Below, piece after piece: positions 36,561 through 45,846 of a stretch of 64,000 bases of DNA (positions within the stretch are counted from its first letter, which is position 1; every line of letters begins with the position of its first letter). A model generated the notes under the pieces. The model made no database searches. It was not told where the DNA came from and was given only the letters and a program-made list of their open reading frames with translations. The stretch comes from Enterococcus hirae ATCC 9790 (GTDB taxonomy: Bacteria > Bacillota > Bacilli > Lactobacillales > Enterococcaceae). The position numbers were made by a program, and so were the translations under genes. The DNA lies in the NCBI RefSeq assembly GCF_000271405.2, contig NC_018081.1, positions 1,127,501 to 1,191,500 on the forward strand, given 5' to 3'.

Positions 36561-38063
36561 TCAGTCTTCAATCAGTTCTTTGACGACTTCATAATCGCCT
36601 TTATAAGGAACATCTATCCCATTGATTTTTTGATAAGGATCGACTCCTTTTCCAGCGACTACAACGGAATCTTCAGGATTGCTGATCGCTAATGCTTGTC
36701 TGATCGCTTCTGGACGATCCATTTCATAGTGAACCTCAAGCTCAGCATTAGTGATAGCTGCATTGATTTCTTCAGCGATTTTTTGTGGATCTTCAAACGC
36801 TGGATCATCCGCTGTTAAAAAGACGACGTCAGCCGTTTCTGATAATACTTTTCCGAAATCCTGACGGCGAGAAACTGCTTTGTTTCCGGGGCTACCTAGA
36901 ACAACGATGACCCGACCCTTCGGATGTTCTTTTTTGGCAAATTCTAATAATGTTTTTAAACTGAGATAATTATGTGCATAATCGACATAAACATGACTGC
37001 CATTTTTTTGGATCAACTGATCCATCCGTCCAGGCACACGTGCTGCTTTGAGTCCTTTTTGGGCATCCTCGATGGAAGCGCCAGTCAACGCAGCCGCAAT
37101 GATAGCACTTGCTGCATTTTCTTGGTTGAAATCACCGGCTAATTGGATCTCATAGTCTGCTTCGATATCAAGTTTTCCGTTGTGTTTGATCAAGTGAAAG
37201 GCATGGTTCCCTGAAGTTAAACTTTTTACTTCATAATCAGATTCGGCAGAACGTCCATAAGTGATGTAAGGGACGTTTGCTAACTCAGCCGTTTCCTGTA
37301 AAAGATCGAAATGATCACTTTCATGATCTAAAATCACAGTTTTAGAATTTAAAATCAGTTGACGTTTGCAATAGAAATAATCATCAAAAGTTGGATGTTC
37401 AATGGGGCTGATATGATCAGGAGAGATGTTCAGGAAGATTCCTACATCTAGCGTTAAACCATATACCCGTTGTGTTTTGTAAGCCTGTGAGGAAACTTCC
37501 ATCACTAAGTGTGTCATACCGTTTTTTACCGCTTCCGCCATCATGCGATACAAGTCTAACGATTCAGGCGTTGTTAAATGGGATTTAAAAAAAGTTTGTC
37601 CATCTAAAGTCGTGTTCATTGTTGAAAGCAACGCTGTTTTGTTGTTTGTCGCATGATCTAAAATGGCTTTGGTAAAATAGGATGCTGTCGTTTTTCCCTT
37701 AGTTCCAGTGTAGCCGATCACTTGCAATTGTTTTTGGGGATACTGATAAAAAGCCATGGAAAGGATCGCCATCGCTTTGCGAATATCAGTCACGATGATA
37801 CCAGTTGCTGTATTTTCGTAAGGCTGTTCAGCGACGTAGTAGCTCAAACCATTCGAGATCGCACTTGTTAAATACTCTTCTTTGAAATTCAGACCTTTAC
37901 AAAAAAACAACGTCTCATGATCTACTTGGCGTGAGTCATAACTTAACTTTTTGAATACAAATTGCTCAGGAGCATCTAAATGCCAACCTTGAACAGAAAC
38001 AAATTCTTTTAATAAATTTTCTTTGATCAATAATTTACGGATATCTTCTAAAGAGAAGCTCAT
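36561..38063 (-). CDS. murE: UDP-N-acetylmuramoyl-L-alanyl-D-glutamate--L-lysine ligase
   Basis: This 500-residue cytosolic Mur ligase adds the third residue of the peptidoglycan stem peptide. The ATP-binding motif GYTGTKGKTT is near residue 117. Conserved MEVSSQA and FLNISPDHI follow, and a central DYAHN motif is present. The amino-acid-specificity motif is DDPA rather than DNPR, which marks the L-lysine-adding rather than the mDAP-adding enzyme and agrees with the Lys-type wall of enterococci. The ATG at 38063 has a GAGGG Shine-Dalgarno 8 nt upstream; starts up to 30 codons further upstream lack one. Confidence 0.93.
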   Translation of the reverse strand: MSFSLEDIRKLLIKENLLKEFVSVQGWHLDAPEQFVFKKLSYDSRQVDHETLFFCKGLNFKEEYLTSAISNGLSYYVAEQPYENTATGIIVTDIRKAMAILSMAFYQYPQKQLQVIGYTGTKGKTTASYFTKAILDHATNNKTALLSTMNTTLDGQTFFKSHLTTPESLDLYRMMAEAVKNGMTHLVMEVSSQAYKTQRVYGLTLDVGIFLNISPDHISPIEHPTFDDYFYCKRQLILNSKTVILDHESDHFDLLQETAELANVPYITYGRSAESDYEVKSLTSGNHAFHLIKHNGKLDIEADYEIQLAGDFNQENAASAIIAAALTGASIEDAQKGLKAARVPGRMDQLIQKNGSHVYVDYAHNYLSLKTLLEFAKKEHPKGRVIVVLGSPGNKAVSRRQDFGKVLSETADVVFLTADDPAFEDPQKIAEEINAAITNAELEVHYEMDRPEAIRQALAISNPEDSVVVAGKGVDPYQKINGIDVPYKGDYEVVKELIED

Positions 38064-38164
38064 TGAATCATCCCTCACTTTATTATTCATTGGGTTCTGA
38101 TTTATTATAGCATACTTCAAAAGAGTTGCTAAAAAGGGAATCAGCTTTCTCAAAAGAGAATAGG

Positions 38165-38216
38165 AAAGAGAAAAAAACTCAAAACGACCGAACGTGTTGA
38201 GCTTTTTCTCTTTTTT
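38165..38216. terminator. terminator between the YitT-like gene and murE
   Basis: AAAGAGAAAAA and TTTTTCTCTTT form the outer stem with an inner CTCAAAACG/CGTGTTGAG stem. T runs exist in both directions. On the minus strand it ends the YitT-like transcript before murE. Confidence 0.75.
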
Positions 38217-38341
38217 ATATAAAAATTGCTTGTTACTTGTCTAGCATTACTGACCTATCCGAAACGAATGCATAACACATTGTTCCAACAGAACAGTTCT
38301 TGATTTTTTTGCACGTAATTCTTGAATCAACAGTGAGAGCA

Positions 38342-38935
38342 TCACGCCTCTAGATCATTTGTGATCGGATAGATCCGTCCCAATAGCTTTAAGAATAGTG
38401 AACTTAAAACGATAGAAAATAAGACATAGAGGGTTTCCCGTAATCCAAACACAAGATAATTCAACCAAACAATGATTAGATTCGTTAAGAGTAATCCTTT
38501 AGAAACCGGGATACGGAAGAACTTTTGGAGGATGATTGGTGGGATTGTCACGCCACCGTTTGATGCACCAACTGTATAAAGCGTATAGACACCCGTACTA
38601 AAAAGTAGACTTCCCATGATCAACGAAAGAAGATGAGAATAAAAAATCGGTGTTTTAGGAATCACATCTAACACAAGTGGAAAGAGCAAACTACCAAATA
38701 CTGCTTTAATGAAGATCATTTTTCCTAATAAGAGTATAGCTAATAGCAGCATGATGACATTCACTGACCAAACCGTGATGGATCGTGGAATCAAAAAGGC
38801 AGTCTCAACTAAATGTCCGATCGCTCCGACTCCTGCTGAAGCAATGTCATGTGGCAGTAAAAACCAATTCAAACCAATGGCAATAAAAACGACACCTAGT
38901 AAAATGATCGGTGTTTTTTTCAATTCTTTCAGCAT
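38342..38935 (-). CDS. YitT-family membrane protein lacking the C-terminal DUF2179 domain
   Basis: This 197-residue protein has five or six membrane helices. It has the family's N-terminal segment (ILLGVVFIAIGLNWFLLPHD) and the central YTLYTVGASNGGVTIPP motif. Typical YitT proteins are about 280 residues and end with a soluble DUF2179 domain, which is missing here. The shorter form occurs in lactic acid bacteria. The molecular function of the family is unclear. The gene is divergent from the MurJ-like gene. Confidence 0.82.
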   Translation of the reverse strand: MLKELKKTPIILLGVVFIAIGLNWFLLPHDIASAGVGAIGHLVETAFLIPRSITVWSVNVIMLLLAILLLGKMIFIKAVFGSLLFPLVLDVIPKTPIFYSHLLSLIMGSLLFSTGVYTLYTVGASNGGVTIPPIILQKFFRIPVSKGLLLTNLIIVWLNYLVFGLRETLYVLFSIVLSSLFLKLLGRIYPITNDLEA

Positions 38936-39045
38936 AAGCGCATCCTCCGTTCGCTAATTATAGAACTAGTATAGCATAAGAAAAAAACAACTCGTTAGTA
39001 ATTATAAATGTTAAATAATAACGAACATTATTGAGGAGGAACTTT

Positions 39046-39075
39046 ATGATAGCTAGAAAGAAAACGTTATCTTAA
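39046..39075 (+). CDS. possible 9-residue leader peptide upstream of the MurJ-like gene
   Basis: A strong GAGGAGGAA Shine-Dalgarno (from 39033) is followed 5 nt later by ATG and nine codons (MIARKKTLS) before TAA. The MurJ-like gene starts 101 nt downstream with a weak ribosome-binding site. This arrangement resembles an upstream open frame. The evidence is the ribosome-binding site only. Confidence 0.35.
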   Translation: MIARKKTLS

Positions 39076-39176
39076 AAATGTTGAATTTACAGAAAAATCA
39101 CACAAAAAAGATTGCCAGTTTCCCTTTTTACTATTAAACTGTTAGTAATGTTTTGAAGAAAGTTGGAATCTGATCG

Positions 39177-40823
39177 ATGACTAATCAACGAAAACCAGCA
39201 ATGGAAAATTTAACACCTCAAGAAAAAATGGCTCGTGGCTCTGCTTGGATGACAGCTAGTAATATCATTTCCCGGTTACTCGGTGCGATCTACATTATCC
39301 CTTGGTACGCTTGGATGGGGGAGAATGCGAAAGCTGCTAATGGATTATTCAATATGGGCTACAATATTTATGCTTTGTTCCTACTGATTTCGACAGCTGG
39401 GATTCCGGCGGCGATCGCCAAGCAAACCGCTCGCTACAATTCATTAAATGAATATGGGACTTCTCGGCGTTTATTTATTCGAGCATTACAGATGATGGGT
39501 GTACTAGGACTCTTATTTTCATTATTTATGTATGTGGCTTCGCCTTGGCTCGCACATGCTTCTGGTGGCGGAGCAGAATTGATTCCAACGATGCGATCAC
39601 TCAGTATCGCGGTACTTGTTTTTCCTTGTATGAGTGTTATACGAGGGTATTTCCAAGGAAACCAAGAAATGATGCCGTATGCACTTTCCCAAATCGTGGA
39701 ACAAGTCGCACGGATCTTTTACATGTTGCTTGCGACCTTTATTATTATGAAAGTCATGAAAGGCGATTATGTCACAGCAGTTACTCAGTCGACTTTTGCT
39801 GCATTTATCGGAATGTTAGCAAGTATTTTGGTTTTGTTGTATTTTTTGAAAAAACAACAGGCGTATTCAGCGGCACGTGTCCAGTATAGTCATAACCAAG
39901 TCAACGTAGCGACAAAAGAATTGTTACTAGATACGATCAAAGAAGCGATTCCGTTTATTATTGTTGGGTCAGGAGTGACGATCTTTAAATTAGTAGATCA
40001 GTTTACCTTTATTAAAATCATGTCAGCAACGACTGAATATTCCAAAGATCAGTTATTGGATCTCTTTTCAATTTTCAGTGCAAACCCAGATAAATTGACG
40101 ATGGTCGTGATTGCGCTTGCTACTTCCATCGCTTCTACTGGGTTGCCGTTGATCACCGAAGCAGTGACGATCAAAGATCACCGTGGTTTAGCGAAACTGA
40201 CAAGTGGCAATTTACAATTGTTTTCGTTCTTTATGTTTCCTGCTACCTTTGGCGTGATCTTGCTAGCCTATCCTTTAAATACGTTGTTTTATGCACCTGA
40301 TAAACTAGGAAGTCACGTGTTGATCCAAGCCAGTTTTGTGGGGCTGTTCCTTGGTCTATATATGTTAGTTTCCAATATGCTTCAAGGGATGTTTGAAAAT
40401 GCCGCAGCGATCCGTTATCTTGCAATCGGTTTTGTCGTGAAGGTGATCTTGCAATATCCAGCGATCCGTCTGTTTGAAGTCTATGGTCCATTATTTGCGA
40501 CGATGATCGGTTTTGCTGTTTCTTGCACGTTGATTTTAAAAAAGATGCGTCAAGTGGCACGTTTCAAACCAAGTTTTGTTTGGCGGAGAACACTATTGAT
40601 TTTTATTTTGACACTGATCATGCTGGCAGCAGCTGGGGTCACGAAATCTGTTTTCGGTTTATTCCTCAATCAAGATAGTAAAATTCAGTCATTGTTCTTG
40701 ATTTTATTTGTAGCTGGTGTTGGCGGTACGGTGTACGCATACTTAGCGTTAAAAATTCGATTAGCTGAACGTCTTTTAGGACCAAGTATGGTTCGATTAC
40801 GCCATCGATTAAGAATCAAGTAG
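39177..40823 (+). CDS. MOP-superfamily lipid flippase, YtgP/MurJ-like
   Basis: This 548-residue membrane protein has about 14 transmembrane helices. The N-terminal block GSAWMTASNIISRLLGAIYI is typical of SpoVB/YtgP polysaccharide transporters, and further Pro/Gly-rich helices are conserved. YtgP-type proteins of streptococci and Bacillus are lipid II flippases (MurJ function). A role in moving a lipid-linked wall precursor is therefore likely, and murE lies nearby. The Shine-Dalgarno (GTTGGAA) is weak. A second ATG at codon 9 is a possible alternative start. Confidence 0.88.
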   Translation: MTNQRKPAMENLTPQEKMARGSAWMTASNIISRLLGAIYIIPWYAWMGENAKAANGLFNMGYNIYALFLLISTAGIPAAIAKQTARYNSLNEYGTSRRLFIRALQMMGVLGLLFSLFMYVASPWLAHASGGGAELIPTMRSLSIAVLVFPCMSVIRGYFQGNQEMMPYALSQIVEQVARIFYMLLATFIIMKVMKGDYVTAVTQSTFAAFIGMLASILVLLYFLKKQQAYSAARVQYSHNQVNVATKELLLDTIKEAIPFIIVGSGVTIFKLVDQFTFIKIMSATTEYSKDQLLDLFSIFSANPDKLTMVVIALATSIASTGLPLITEAVTIKDHRGLAKLTSGNLQLFSFFMFPATFGVILLAYPLNTLFYAPDKLGSHVLIQASFVGLFLGLYMLVSNMLQGMFENAAAIRYLAIGFVVKVILQYPAIRLFEVYGPLFATMIGFAVSCTLILKKMRQVARFKPSFVWRRTLLIFILTLIMLAAAGVTKSVFGLFLNQDSKIQSLFLILFVAGVGGTVYAYLALKIRLAERLLGPSMVRLRHRLRIK

Positions 40824-40836
40824 TAAATAAAATTTG

Positions 40837-40887
40837 AAAAAAGAAGTTAGGAATAATGTTCCCTATTATCCCTTAACTTCTTTTTTC
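40837..40887 (+). terminator. terminator of the MurJ-like gene
   Basis: GAAAAAAGAAGTTA and TAACTTCTTTTTTC form a perfect outer stem with an inner ATAAT/ATTAT stem. Confidence 0.88.
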
Positions 40888-40906
40888 AATCAAATGGAGG
40901 AAAAGC

Positions 40907-41632
40907 ATGCGATTAGACAAATTTTTAGCGGATGTCGGATTAGGCAGTCGCAAAGAAGTCAAGGCACTGATCAAAAAAGGGCACATCAAAGTGAACGATC
41001 AAACCATTAAAAGTGACAAATTCCAAGTAGATGAATGGAAGGATCAAGTGACTTATGAAGGCGAACAGTTCATTTACCAAAAAGATTTTTATTATATCCT
41101 CAATAAACCAGCTGGAGTAATTTCAGCCACTCAAGACAACTACGATCAAACAGTGCTTGATCTATTCGATGATACTTCTTATCGGGAAGACCTTTTTCCA
41201 GTCGGGCGTTTAGATAAAGATACAGAAGGCTTATTGGTTGTGACAAATGATGGCGGCTTGGCGCACCGTTTACTTTCCCCAAAAAAACACGTCGAAAAAG
41301 AGTACTTCGCTGAAGTTAACGGTATCATGACCGAAGCTGATGTACAGGCATTTAGTCAAGGATTGACGATTGATGGTGGCGAAGAAACCAGACCTGCTCA
41401 GTTATCGATTGTTTCAGTCAATTCGGAAGATGAAACATCAGTGATTCACTTGATCCTACATGAAGGAAAATTCCATCAAGTCAAACGGATGGTCAAAGCC
41501 GTAGGAAAAGAAGTCACTTATCTTAAAAGAATCCGAATGGGGAACTTCCTGCTCCCAGAAGACTTAGCACTCGGCGAGTATCGACCAATGACAGCTGAAG
41601 AAGTCAAGCAGTTAGAGGGGAAGGAAATGTAA
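40907..41632 (+). CDS. RsuA-family pseudouridine synthase
   Basis: This 241-residue enzyme converts a uridine of rRNA (for RsuA, position 516 of 16S rRNA) to pseudouridine. An N-terminal S4 RNA-binding domain (MRLDKFLADVGLGSRKEV onward, about 1-55) precedes the catalytic domain, whose motif GRLDKDTEGLLVVTNDG (near residue 100) carries the catalytic Asp. RluB or RluF substrates cannot be excluded from sequence. The gene has a GGAGG Shine-Dalgarno and is monocistronic. Confidence 0.92.
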   Translation: MRLDKFLADVGLGSRKEVKALIKKGHIKVNDQTIKSDKFQVDEWKDQVTYEGEQFIYQKDFYYILNKPAGVISATQDNYDQTVLDLFDDTSYREDLFPVGRLDKDTEGLLVVTNDGGLAHRLLSPKKHVEKEYFAEVNGIMTEADVQAFSQGLTIDGGEETRPAQLSIVSVNSEDETSVIHLILHEGKFHQVKRMVKAVGKEVTYLKRIRMGNFLLPEDLALGEYRPMTAEEVKQLEGKEM

Positions 41633-41713
41633 TCAAACAAAATACAATGAAGAAACAAAAGCCAGCTAGCCTGTTTTTAGGCTCATTGTCAAATGATAAA
41701 ATGATAGTTAGGG

Positions 41714-41861
41714 TATCTTTGATAAGCTAAGTAAAAGACATCTTGAAACCTCCTATGAATTAGTTCGCGAAATTAATTCTAAAGGAGTTCAAGGTGTCTT
41801 TTCTATATTTTTCCATCATATAAAAGATGTTGGCGATCTGCACTTTCATTAAAAAGTATAG
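41714..41861 (+). repeat. 148-bp structured repeat, copy A
   Basis: This segment recurs at 47777-47922 with the same orientation and high identity. Its core is a long inverted repeat from AAAAGACATCTTGAA (from 41733) to TTCAAGGTGTCTTTT (ending 41802). The loop contains a second palindromic stem around TTCGCGAA. T-rich sequence follows. It could be a large terminator for the rsuA-like gene, a miniature mobile element or a structured RNA. Confidence 0.75.
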
Positions 41862-42144
41862 AACCAATAAAGTTAATAGCTTTTGTATTAGTTTTTTTAT
41901 TATTATTTAATGTTATTGAATCGATGGATTAAGAGAGAAATTTGATTATTGTACTAGTAAAATAGAATTTTAACGGCTGTTCTTTTTGGAATAAAAAATC
42001 TTATTTTTTATAAAAATGTTGAAATAAAAATTCGTAGGATGTATGATTAGCTATGTAATTATGATTCTATGTTTAATTGGTCGTCTAGTATTTGTGATTA
42101 GAATTATAATTTTTTTTTACCGCTAAAAGAAAGGGGTTACAAAA
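41862..42144. other. AT-rich promoter region of the beta-glucoside operon
   Basis: No gene is visible. A TATAAT hexamer at 42105-42110 is a possible -10 box without a good -35. The Shine-Dalgarno AAAGGGG lies at 42131-42136. The base composition is clearly more AT-rich than that of the flanking housekeeping genes. Confidence 0.5.
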
Positions 42145-43572
42145 GTGATCATGTGGGGAGGAGCTACTGCGGCAAGTCAATATGAAGGAGGTTTTGACAA
42201 AAAAAAAGGAATCGATACTCAAGATTGTAGACCATATTTGCCAAGAAATAGTAATGCAACTATGCAGACGAGATTATTAACCAAACAAGTGATTCAAGAA
42301 TCGAAAGATGAAGAAAGTAAGCTGTATTATCCATTTAGAGTTGGAACGAAAGGTTATGAGTATGTAGAAGAAGATTTAAACTTATTGAAAGAATTAGGTA
42401 TTCAAATTTATCGTTTTTCATTAAGTTGGGCAAGGCTATTTCCAAAAGGAATTGAAGAAAAACCAGATATGGAGGGCGTTCAGTACTACGATCAGATTTT
42501 TGAATTTTGTAAACAGAACAATATTAAAATTTTTCTAACAATGAATCATTATGCTGTACCTTTGTATCTGGTCGAAAATTATGGTGGATGGACGAATAGA
42601 AATATGATTCGCTACTATTTGAATTTTGCGAATTTTGTATTTGAGCGTTGGGGGAGTTATGTTGATTATTGGTTACCTTTTAATGAGATAAATGCTGGTT
42701 ACTTTAGCCCATATAATGGAACCGGTTTAATTAAGCCGGAAAGTGAAGGCTATGATATGCAAAAAGTTTTTGAATCTTTGCATCATCAGTTTGTTGCGAA
42801 TGCGAAAACGATCCAGTTAGCAAAAAAATTGAAGGTATCTGGGGAGTTTGGTGCAATGATTTCATGTTTTTGTTATTACCCATTTACGCCAAAACCAGAA
42901 GATAATTTCAAATTAGTGAAGGAAGAACAAGTTAATCAATGGTTTTGTAGTGATGTGCTAATGAAAGGGAAATATCCTTATTACATGGACGATTTTTTTG
43001 AAAAAAATAAGGTTAACTTGAATATAACTAAAGACGATAAAAAAGTATTGAGTGAATTTCCTTGTGAGTTTATTTCATTTTCTTATTATTCTTCAAGTGT
43101 TGTCACTACAGAAGAAGTGGAGAAAACTGCTGGTAATTTAGTTATTACAACTAAAAATCCTTATCTTCAAGCTAGTGAGTGGGGATGGCAGATTGATGCA
43201 ATAGGGTTACGTACAACCTTGAATAAAGTTTATGATCGCTATAATTGTCCTGTCATTATTGCTGAAAATGGTTTTGGCGCGAAGGATGTATTGGAAAAAG
43301 AACAAGTTCATGATTTATATCGAATCAATTATTTTGATTCTCATTTTAACGAGATCATTAAGGCAGAAAAAGAAGACAAAGTGGATATTCGTGCATATAT
43401 TGCTTGGGGCATCATTGATATTGTTTCTGCTGGTAGTTGTGAAATGGATAAGCGGTATGGGGTAATTTATGTTGATGGGGATAATGAAGGAAACGGAACA
43501 TACCGTCGATACAAGAAAGACAGTTTTTATTGGTATCAAGATTTTATAAAGAAACAAACAAATAAAATTTAA
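42145..43572 (+). CDS. 6-phospho-beta-glucosidase, glycoside hydrolase family 1
   Basis: This 475-residue cytosolic retaining glycosidase splits phosphorylated beta-glucosides imported by the PTS encoded downstream. The N-terminal MWGGATAASQYEGG is the family signature. Glu181 in PFNEIN is the acid/base and Glu374 in IAENGFG the nucleophile. Phosphate-binding residues near the C-terminus (DKRYGVIYVDGD region) fit the phospho-specific branch. The GTG start is 8 nt after AAAGGGG; an ATG two codons later is possible. It is the first gene of a seven-gene operon. Confidence 0.93.
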   Translation: MIMWGGATAASQYEGGFDKKKGIDTQDCRPYLPRNSNATMQTRLLTKQVIQESKDEESKLYYPFRVGTKGYEYVEEDLNLLKELGIQIYRFSLSWARLFPKGIEEKPDMEGVQYYDQIFEFCKQNNIKIFLTMNHYAVPLYLVENYGGWTNRNMIRYYLNFANFVFERWGSYVDYWLPFNEINAGYFSPYNGTGLIKPESEGYDMQKVFESLHHQFVANAKTIQLAKKLKVSGEFGAMISCFCYYPFTPKPEDNFKLVKEEQVNQWFCSDVLMKGKYPYYMDDFFEKNKVNLNITKDDKKVLSEFPCEFISFSYYSSSVVTTEEVEKTAGNLVITTKNPYLQASEWGWQIDAIGLRTTLNKVYDRYNCPVIIAENGFGAKDVLEKEQVHDLYRINYFDSHFNEIIKAEKEDKVDIRAYIAWGIIDIVSAGSCEMDKRYGVIYVDGDNEGNGTYRRYKKDSFYWYQDFIKKQTNKI

Positions 43573-43588
43573 GTTGGAGGTAATTGTT

Positions 43589-43894
43589 ATGAAACACGTT
43601 TTATTTATTTGCTCTGGTGGAATGTCTAGTGCGATTGTAGAAAAAGCTTTAGAAAAGGAAGCAGAAAAAAATAATGTTGAATTAGAAAGTTCCGCAGTTG
43701 GAAGTGGCGAAGCAGAGCATGCAATGAAATCAAAGAAATGGGACATCATTTTAGTTGCCCCGCAAGTGAAACACCGATTTAAATTATTTAAAGAGGTAGC
43801 AGATGAAATGAATTTGCCAATTGAATTGATTCAACCTAGAGATTATAGTCCACTGGGAGGAAAACATTTATTAGCTTTAATTGAACAAAACTAA
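43589..43894 (+). CDS. PTS EIIB component, Lac/cellobiose family
   Basis: This 101-residue phosphotransfer protein has the phosphocysteine loop CSGGMSS (Cys8). The ATG at 43589 follows TTGGAGG with a good distance. A TTG five codons upstream overlaps that Shine-Dalgarno and is rejected. It acts with the EIIC and EIIA of this operon. Confidence 0.92.
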   Translation: MKHVLFICSGGMSSAIVEKALEKEAEKNNVELESSAVGSGEAEHAMKSKKWDIILVAPQVKHRFKLFKEVADEMNLPIELIQPRDYSPLGGKHLLALIEQN

Positions 43895-43919
43895 TTAAAA
43901 GAAAGGTTGTAGACAGAAT

Positions 43920-45179
43920 ATGAACCGTTTTTTTGAAGTTTTAGAGGAAAAAGTGGCATTGCCTATGTCAAAAATTTCAGAGCAACGTCATTTACGAGCT
44001 TTGCGGGATGGCGTTGTCTCGGCGATACCATTCATTATCGTAGGAAGTTTCTTTTTAATTATTGCTTTTCCGCCAGTTCCAGAAACCTGGGGAATTCATC
44101 AATGGGCAGCCGAACACATTAGTGAAATATTAATTCCTTATCGAATGACTTTTTGGATTATGTCTTTATATATCTGTTTTGGTATAGGTTATAATTTGGC
44201 TAAAAGTTATGACTTGGATCCATTGACAGGGGGGCAATTATCAGTAGCTGCTTTTTTATTAAGCATTATGCCAGTTCAATTTGATGAAGGGCTAATGTTA
44301 CCCATGGAATCTTTAGGTTCAGTTGGAATTTTTCCATGTATGATTTTAGCAATTTTTGCAGTGGAAGTTTTACGTTTTTGTAAAGAAAAAAATGTGATGT
44401 TTAAGATGCCTGAACAAGTTCCTAGTTCGGTGGCGCATTCTTTTGAAGCAGTTATTCCAGCTGCCATTGTAATTGCTGTCATTGGTACAATTAATGTAGT
44501 GTTTAAAATCAACTTGGAACAAGTAATACAAGTTTTATTTTCTCCTTTAGTTAAAGCAGGGGATACCTTTTTAGGTGTGTTAGTTCCAGTCTTGTTAGTA
44601 ACATTTTTGTGGCTGTTTGGGATTCATGGAGATTCAATCGTTGGTTCTGTGGCGCGTCCAATTTGGTTACAATATTTTACTGAAAATGCTGAAAAAGTGG
44701 CGAACCATCAGACACCTACACATATTGCTCCAGAAACATTTTTTCAATGGTTTATTTGGATTGGCGGATCGGGAGCTACTTTAGGATTGATTATTTGCGC
44801 TATTATATTTGGCCGTGCCAAATATACGAAGTCAATTAGTCGAGCATGCTTGATCCCAAGTATTTTTAATATCAATGAACCAGTTATATTTGGATTCCCG
44901 ATCATGCTTAATCCACTATTCTTTATTCCGTTTGTTTTATCACCAGTAATTATGACTATTGTAACGTGGTTTGCGTTTAAATTAGAATTTATTCATTTGA
45001 TGTACGTACAACCACCATGGACATTACCTGCACCAATTGGCGCTTTTTTAGCAACTGGCGGAGATTGGCGTGCGATTGTGTTAGTGATTATAAATATTTT
45101 GATATCAACTTTTATTTATTATCCGTTCTTTAAAATTTATGACAAAAAACAATTACAACTTGAGTTGGAAGAAGAATGA
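43920..45179 (+). CDS. PTS EIIC permease, Lac/cellobiose family
   Basis: This 419-residue sugar permease has about ten membrane segments. The conserved segments FGIHGDSIVGS, GGSGATLGLI and INEPVIFGFPIMLNP match those in the EIIC of the first PTS operon (35060-36403), so the two are paralogues. It takes up a beta-glucoside and phosphorylates it with EIIB. The last codons overlap the next gene (ATGA). Confidence 0.93.
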   Translation: MNRFFEVLEEKVALPMSKISEQRHLRALRDGVVSAIPFIIVGSFFLIIAFPPVPETWGIHQWAAEHISEILIPYRMTFWIMSLYICFGIGYNLAKSYDLDPLTGGQLSVAAFLLSIMPVQFDEGLMLPMESLGSVGIFPCMILAIFAVEVLRFCKEKNVMFKMPEQVPSSVAHSFEAVIPAAIVIAVIGTINVVFKINLEQVIQVLFSPLVKAGDTFLGVLVPVLLVTFLWLFGIHGDSIVGSVARPIWLQYFTENAEKVANHQTPTHIAPETFFQWFIWIGGSGATLGLIICAIIFGRAKYTKSISRACLIPSIFNINEPVIFGFPIMLNPLFFIPFVLSPVIMTIVTWFAFKLEFIHLMYVQPPWTLPAPIGAFLATGGDWRAIVLVIINILISTFIYYPFFKIYDKKQLQLELEEE

Positions 45180-45448
45180 GAGATAAATCCCGTTTTTTAA
45201 ATGCTTTTGTTTATGTTTTGTGTTTATTAATCATAAACATCATTCTTATTTATTTTAGTACTATTTATAATTCAAAAAAACTTTTATTTTGGGGAAATAT
45301 TTTAGCAATAAGCTTTGTATTTCCAATGATCATTTTATACTTTGAAAAAAAAGAACCGTTTAAATGGAAGCGGTATATTTATTTTACTTTTCTTACATTT
45401 GTAGTAATGTTTATGATTTGTAATCTATTTATTTATCGTCTTTATTAA
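45176..45448 (+). CDS. small membrane protein of the PTS operon, function unknown
   Basis: This 90-residue protein has three predicted membrane helices and basic ends. Its ATG overlaps the EIIC stop codon (ATGA), a sign of translational coupling. I recognise no family. It has the same neighbours, EIIC and EIIA, as the four-helix protein of the first PTS operon, although the sequences do not look alike. Confidence 0.75.
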   Translation: MRDKSRFLNAFVYVLCLLIINIILIYFSTIYNSKKLLFWGNILAISFVFPMIILYFEKKEPFKWKRYIYFTFLTFVVMFMICNLFIYRLY

Positions 45449-45478
45449 CAGAATTAAATATTAATGGATGTGAAAAAT

Positions 45479-45793
45479 ATGGAAGAATTAGAAACAATCA
45501 TTTTTGATTTGATTGTTCATAGTGGGAATGCACGCGGATCGTTATTTGAAGCGTTAGAATGTGCAGAGAATAAAAAATATGACGAAATAGATAATTTGTT
45601 AAACAAGGCAAAAGAGGAGATGAATATAGCACATAATATTCAAACTCAATTGATTCAAGATAATCTGGCGGGTAAAGGCGAAATTAGTTTACTATTGATT
45701 CATGCCCAAGATCAATTAATGACGGTTATGAGTGAACAAGCATTGATTGAGCGATTAATCAAAATGCAAAAGCAAATTAATGAAAATAATTAA
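45479..45793 (+). CDS. PTS EIIA component, Lac/cellobiose family
   Basis: This 104-residue phosphocarrier has the conserved IIFDLIVHSGNAR near the N-terminus, and the active His lies in IHAQDQLM near residue 75. An ATG five codons upstream (45464) is in frame, but no Shine-Dalgarno precedes it. The start at 45479 has a weak GGATGTG upstream. Neither start is strongly supported. Confidence 0.9.
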   Translation: MEELETIIFDLIVHSGNARGSLFEALECAENKKYDEIDNLLNKAKEEMNIAHNIQTQLIQDNLAGKGEISLLLIHAQDQLMTVMSEQALIERLIKMQKQINENN

Positions 45794-45799
45794 TACGTT

Positions 45800-45831
45800 A
45801 AAAGAGGGCTTAGTTATAAAGTCCTCTTTTT
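45800..45831 (+). terminator. intra-operon hairpin, possible attenuator
   Basis: AAAGAGG and CCTCTTT enclose a partly paired loop and are followed by TTTAT. It lies between the EIIA and kinase genes. It may lower expression of the kinase and regulator relative to the transporter. Confidence 0.6.
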
Positions 45832-45846
45832 ATGAGGAGTGTAGGT

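Noticed and set aside
41714..41861. Complete insertion sequence
   Set aside because: No transposase frame accompanies either copy of the 148-bp element and I cannot see target-site duplications.
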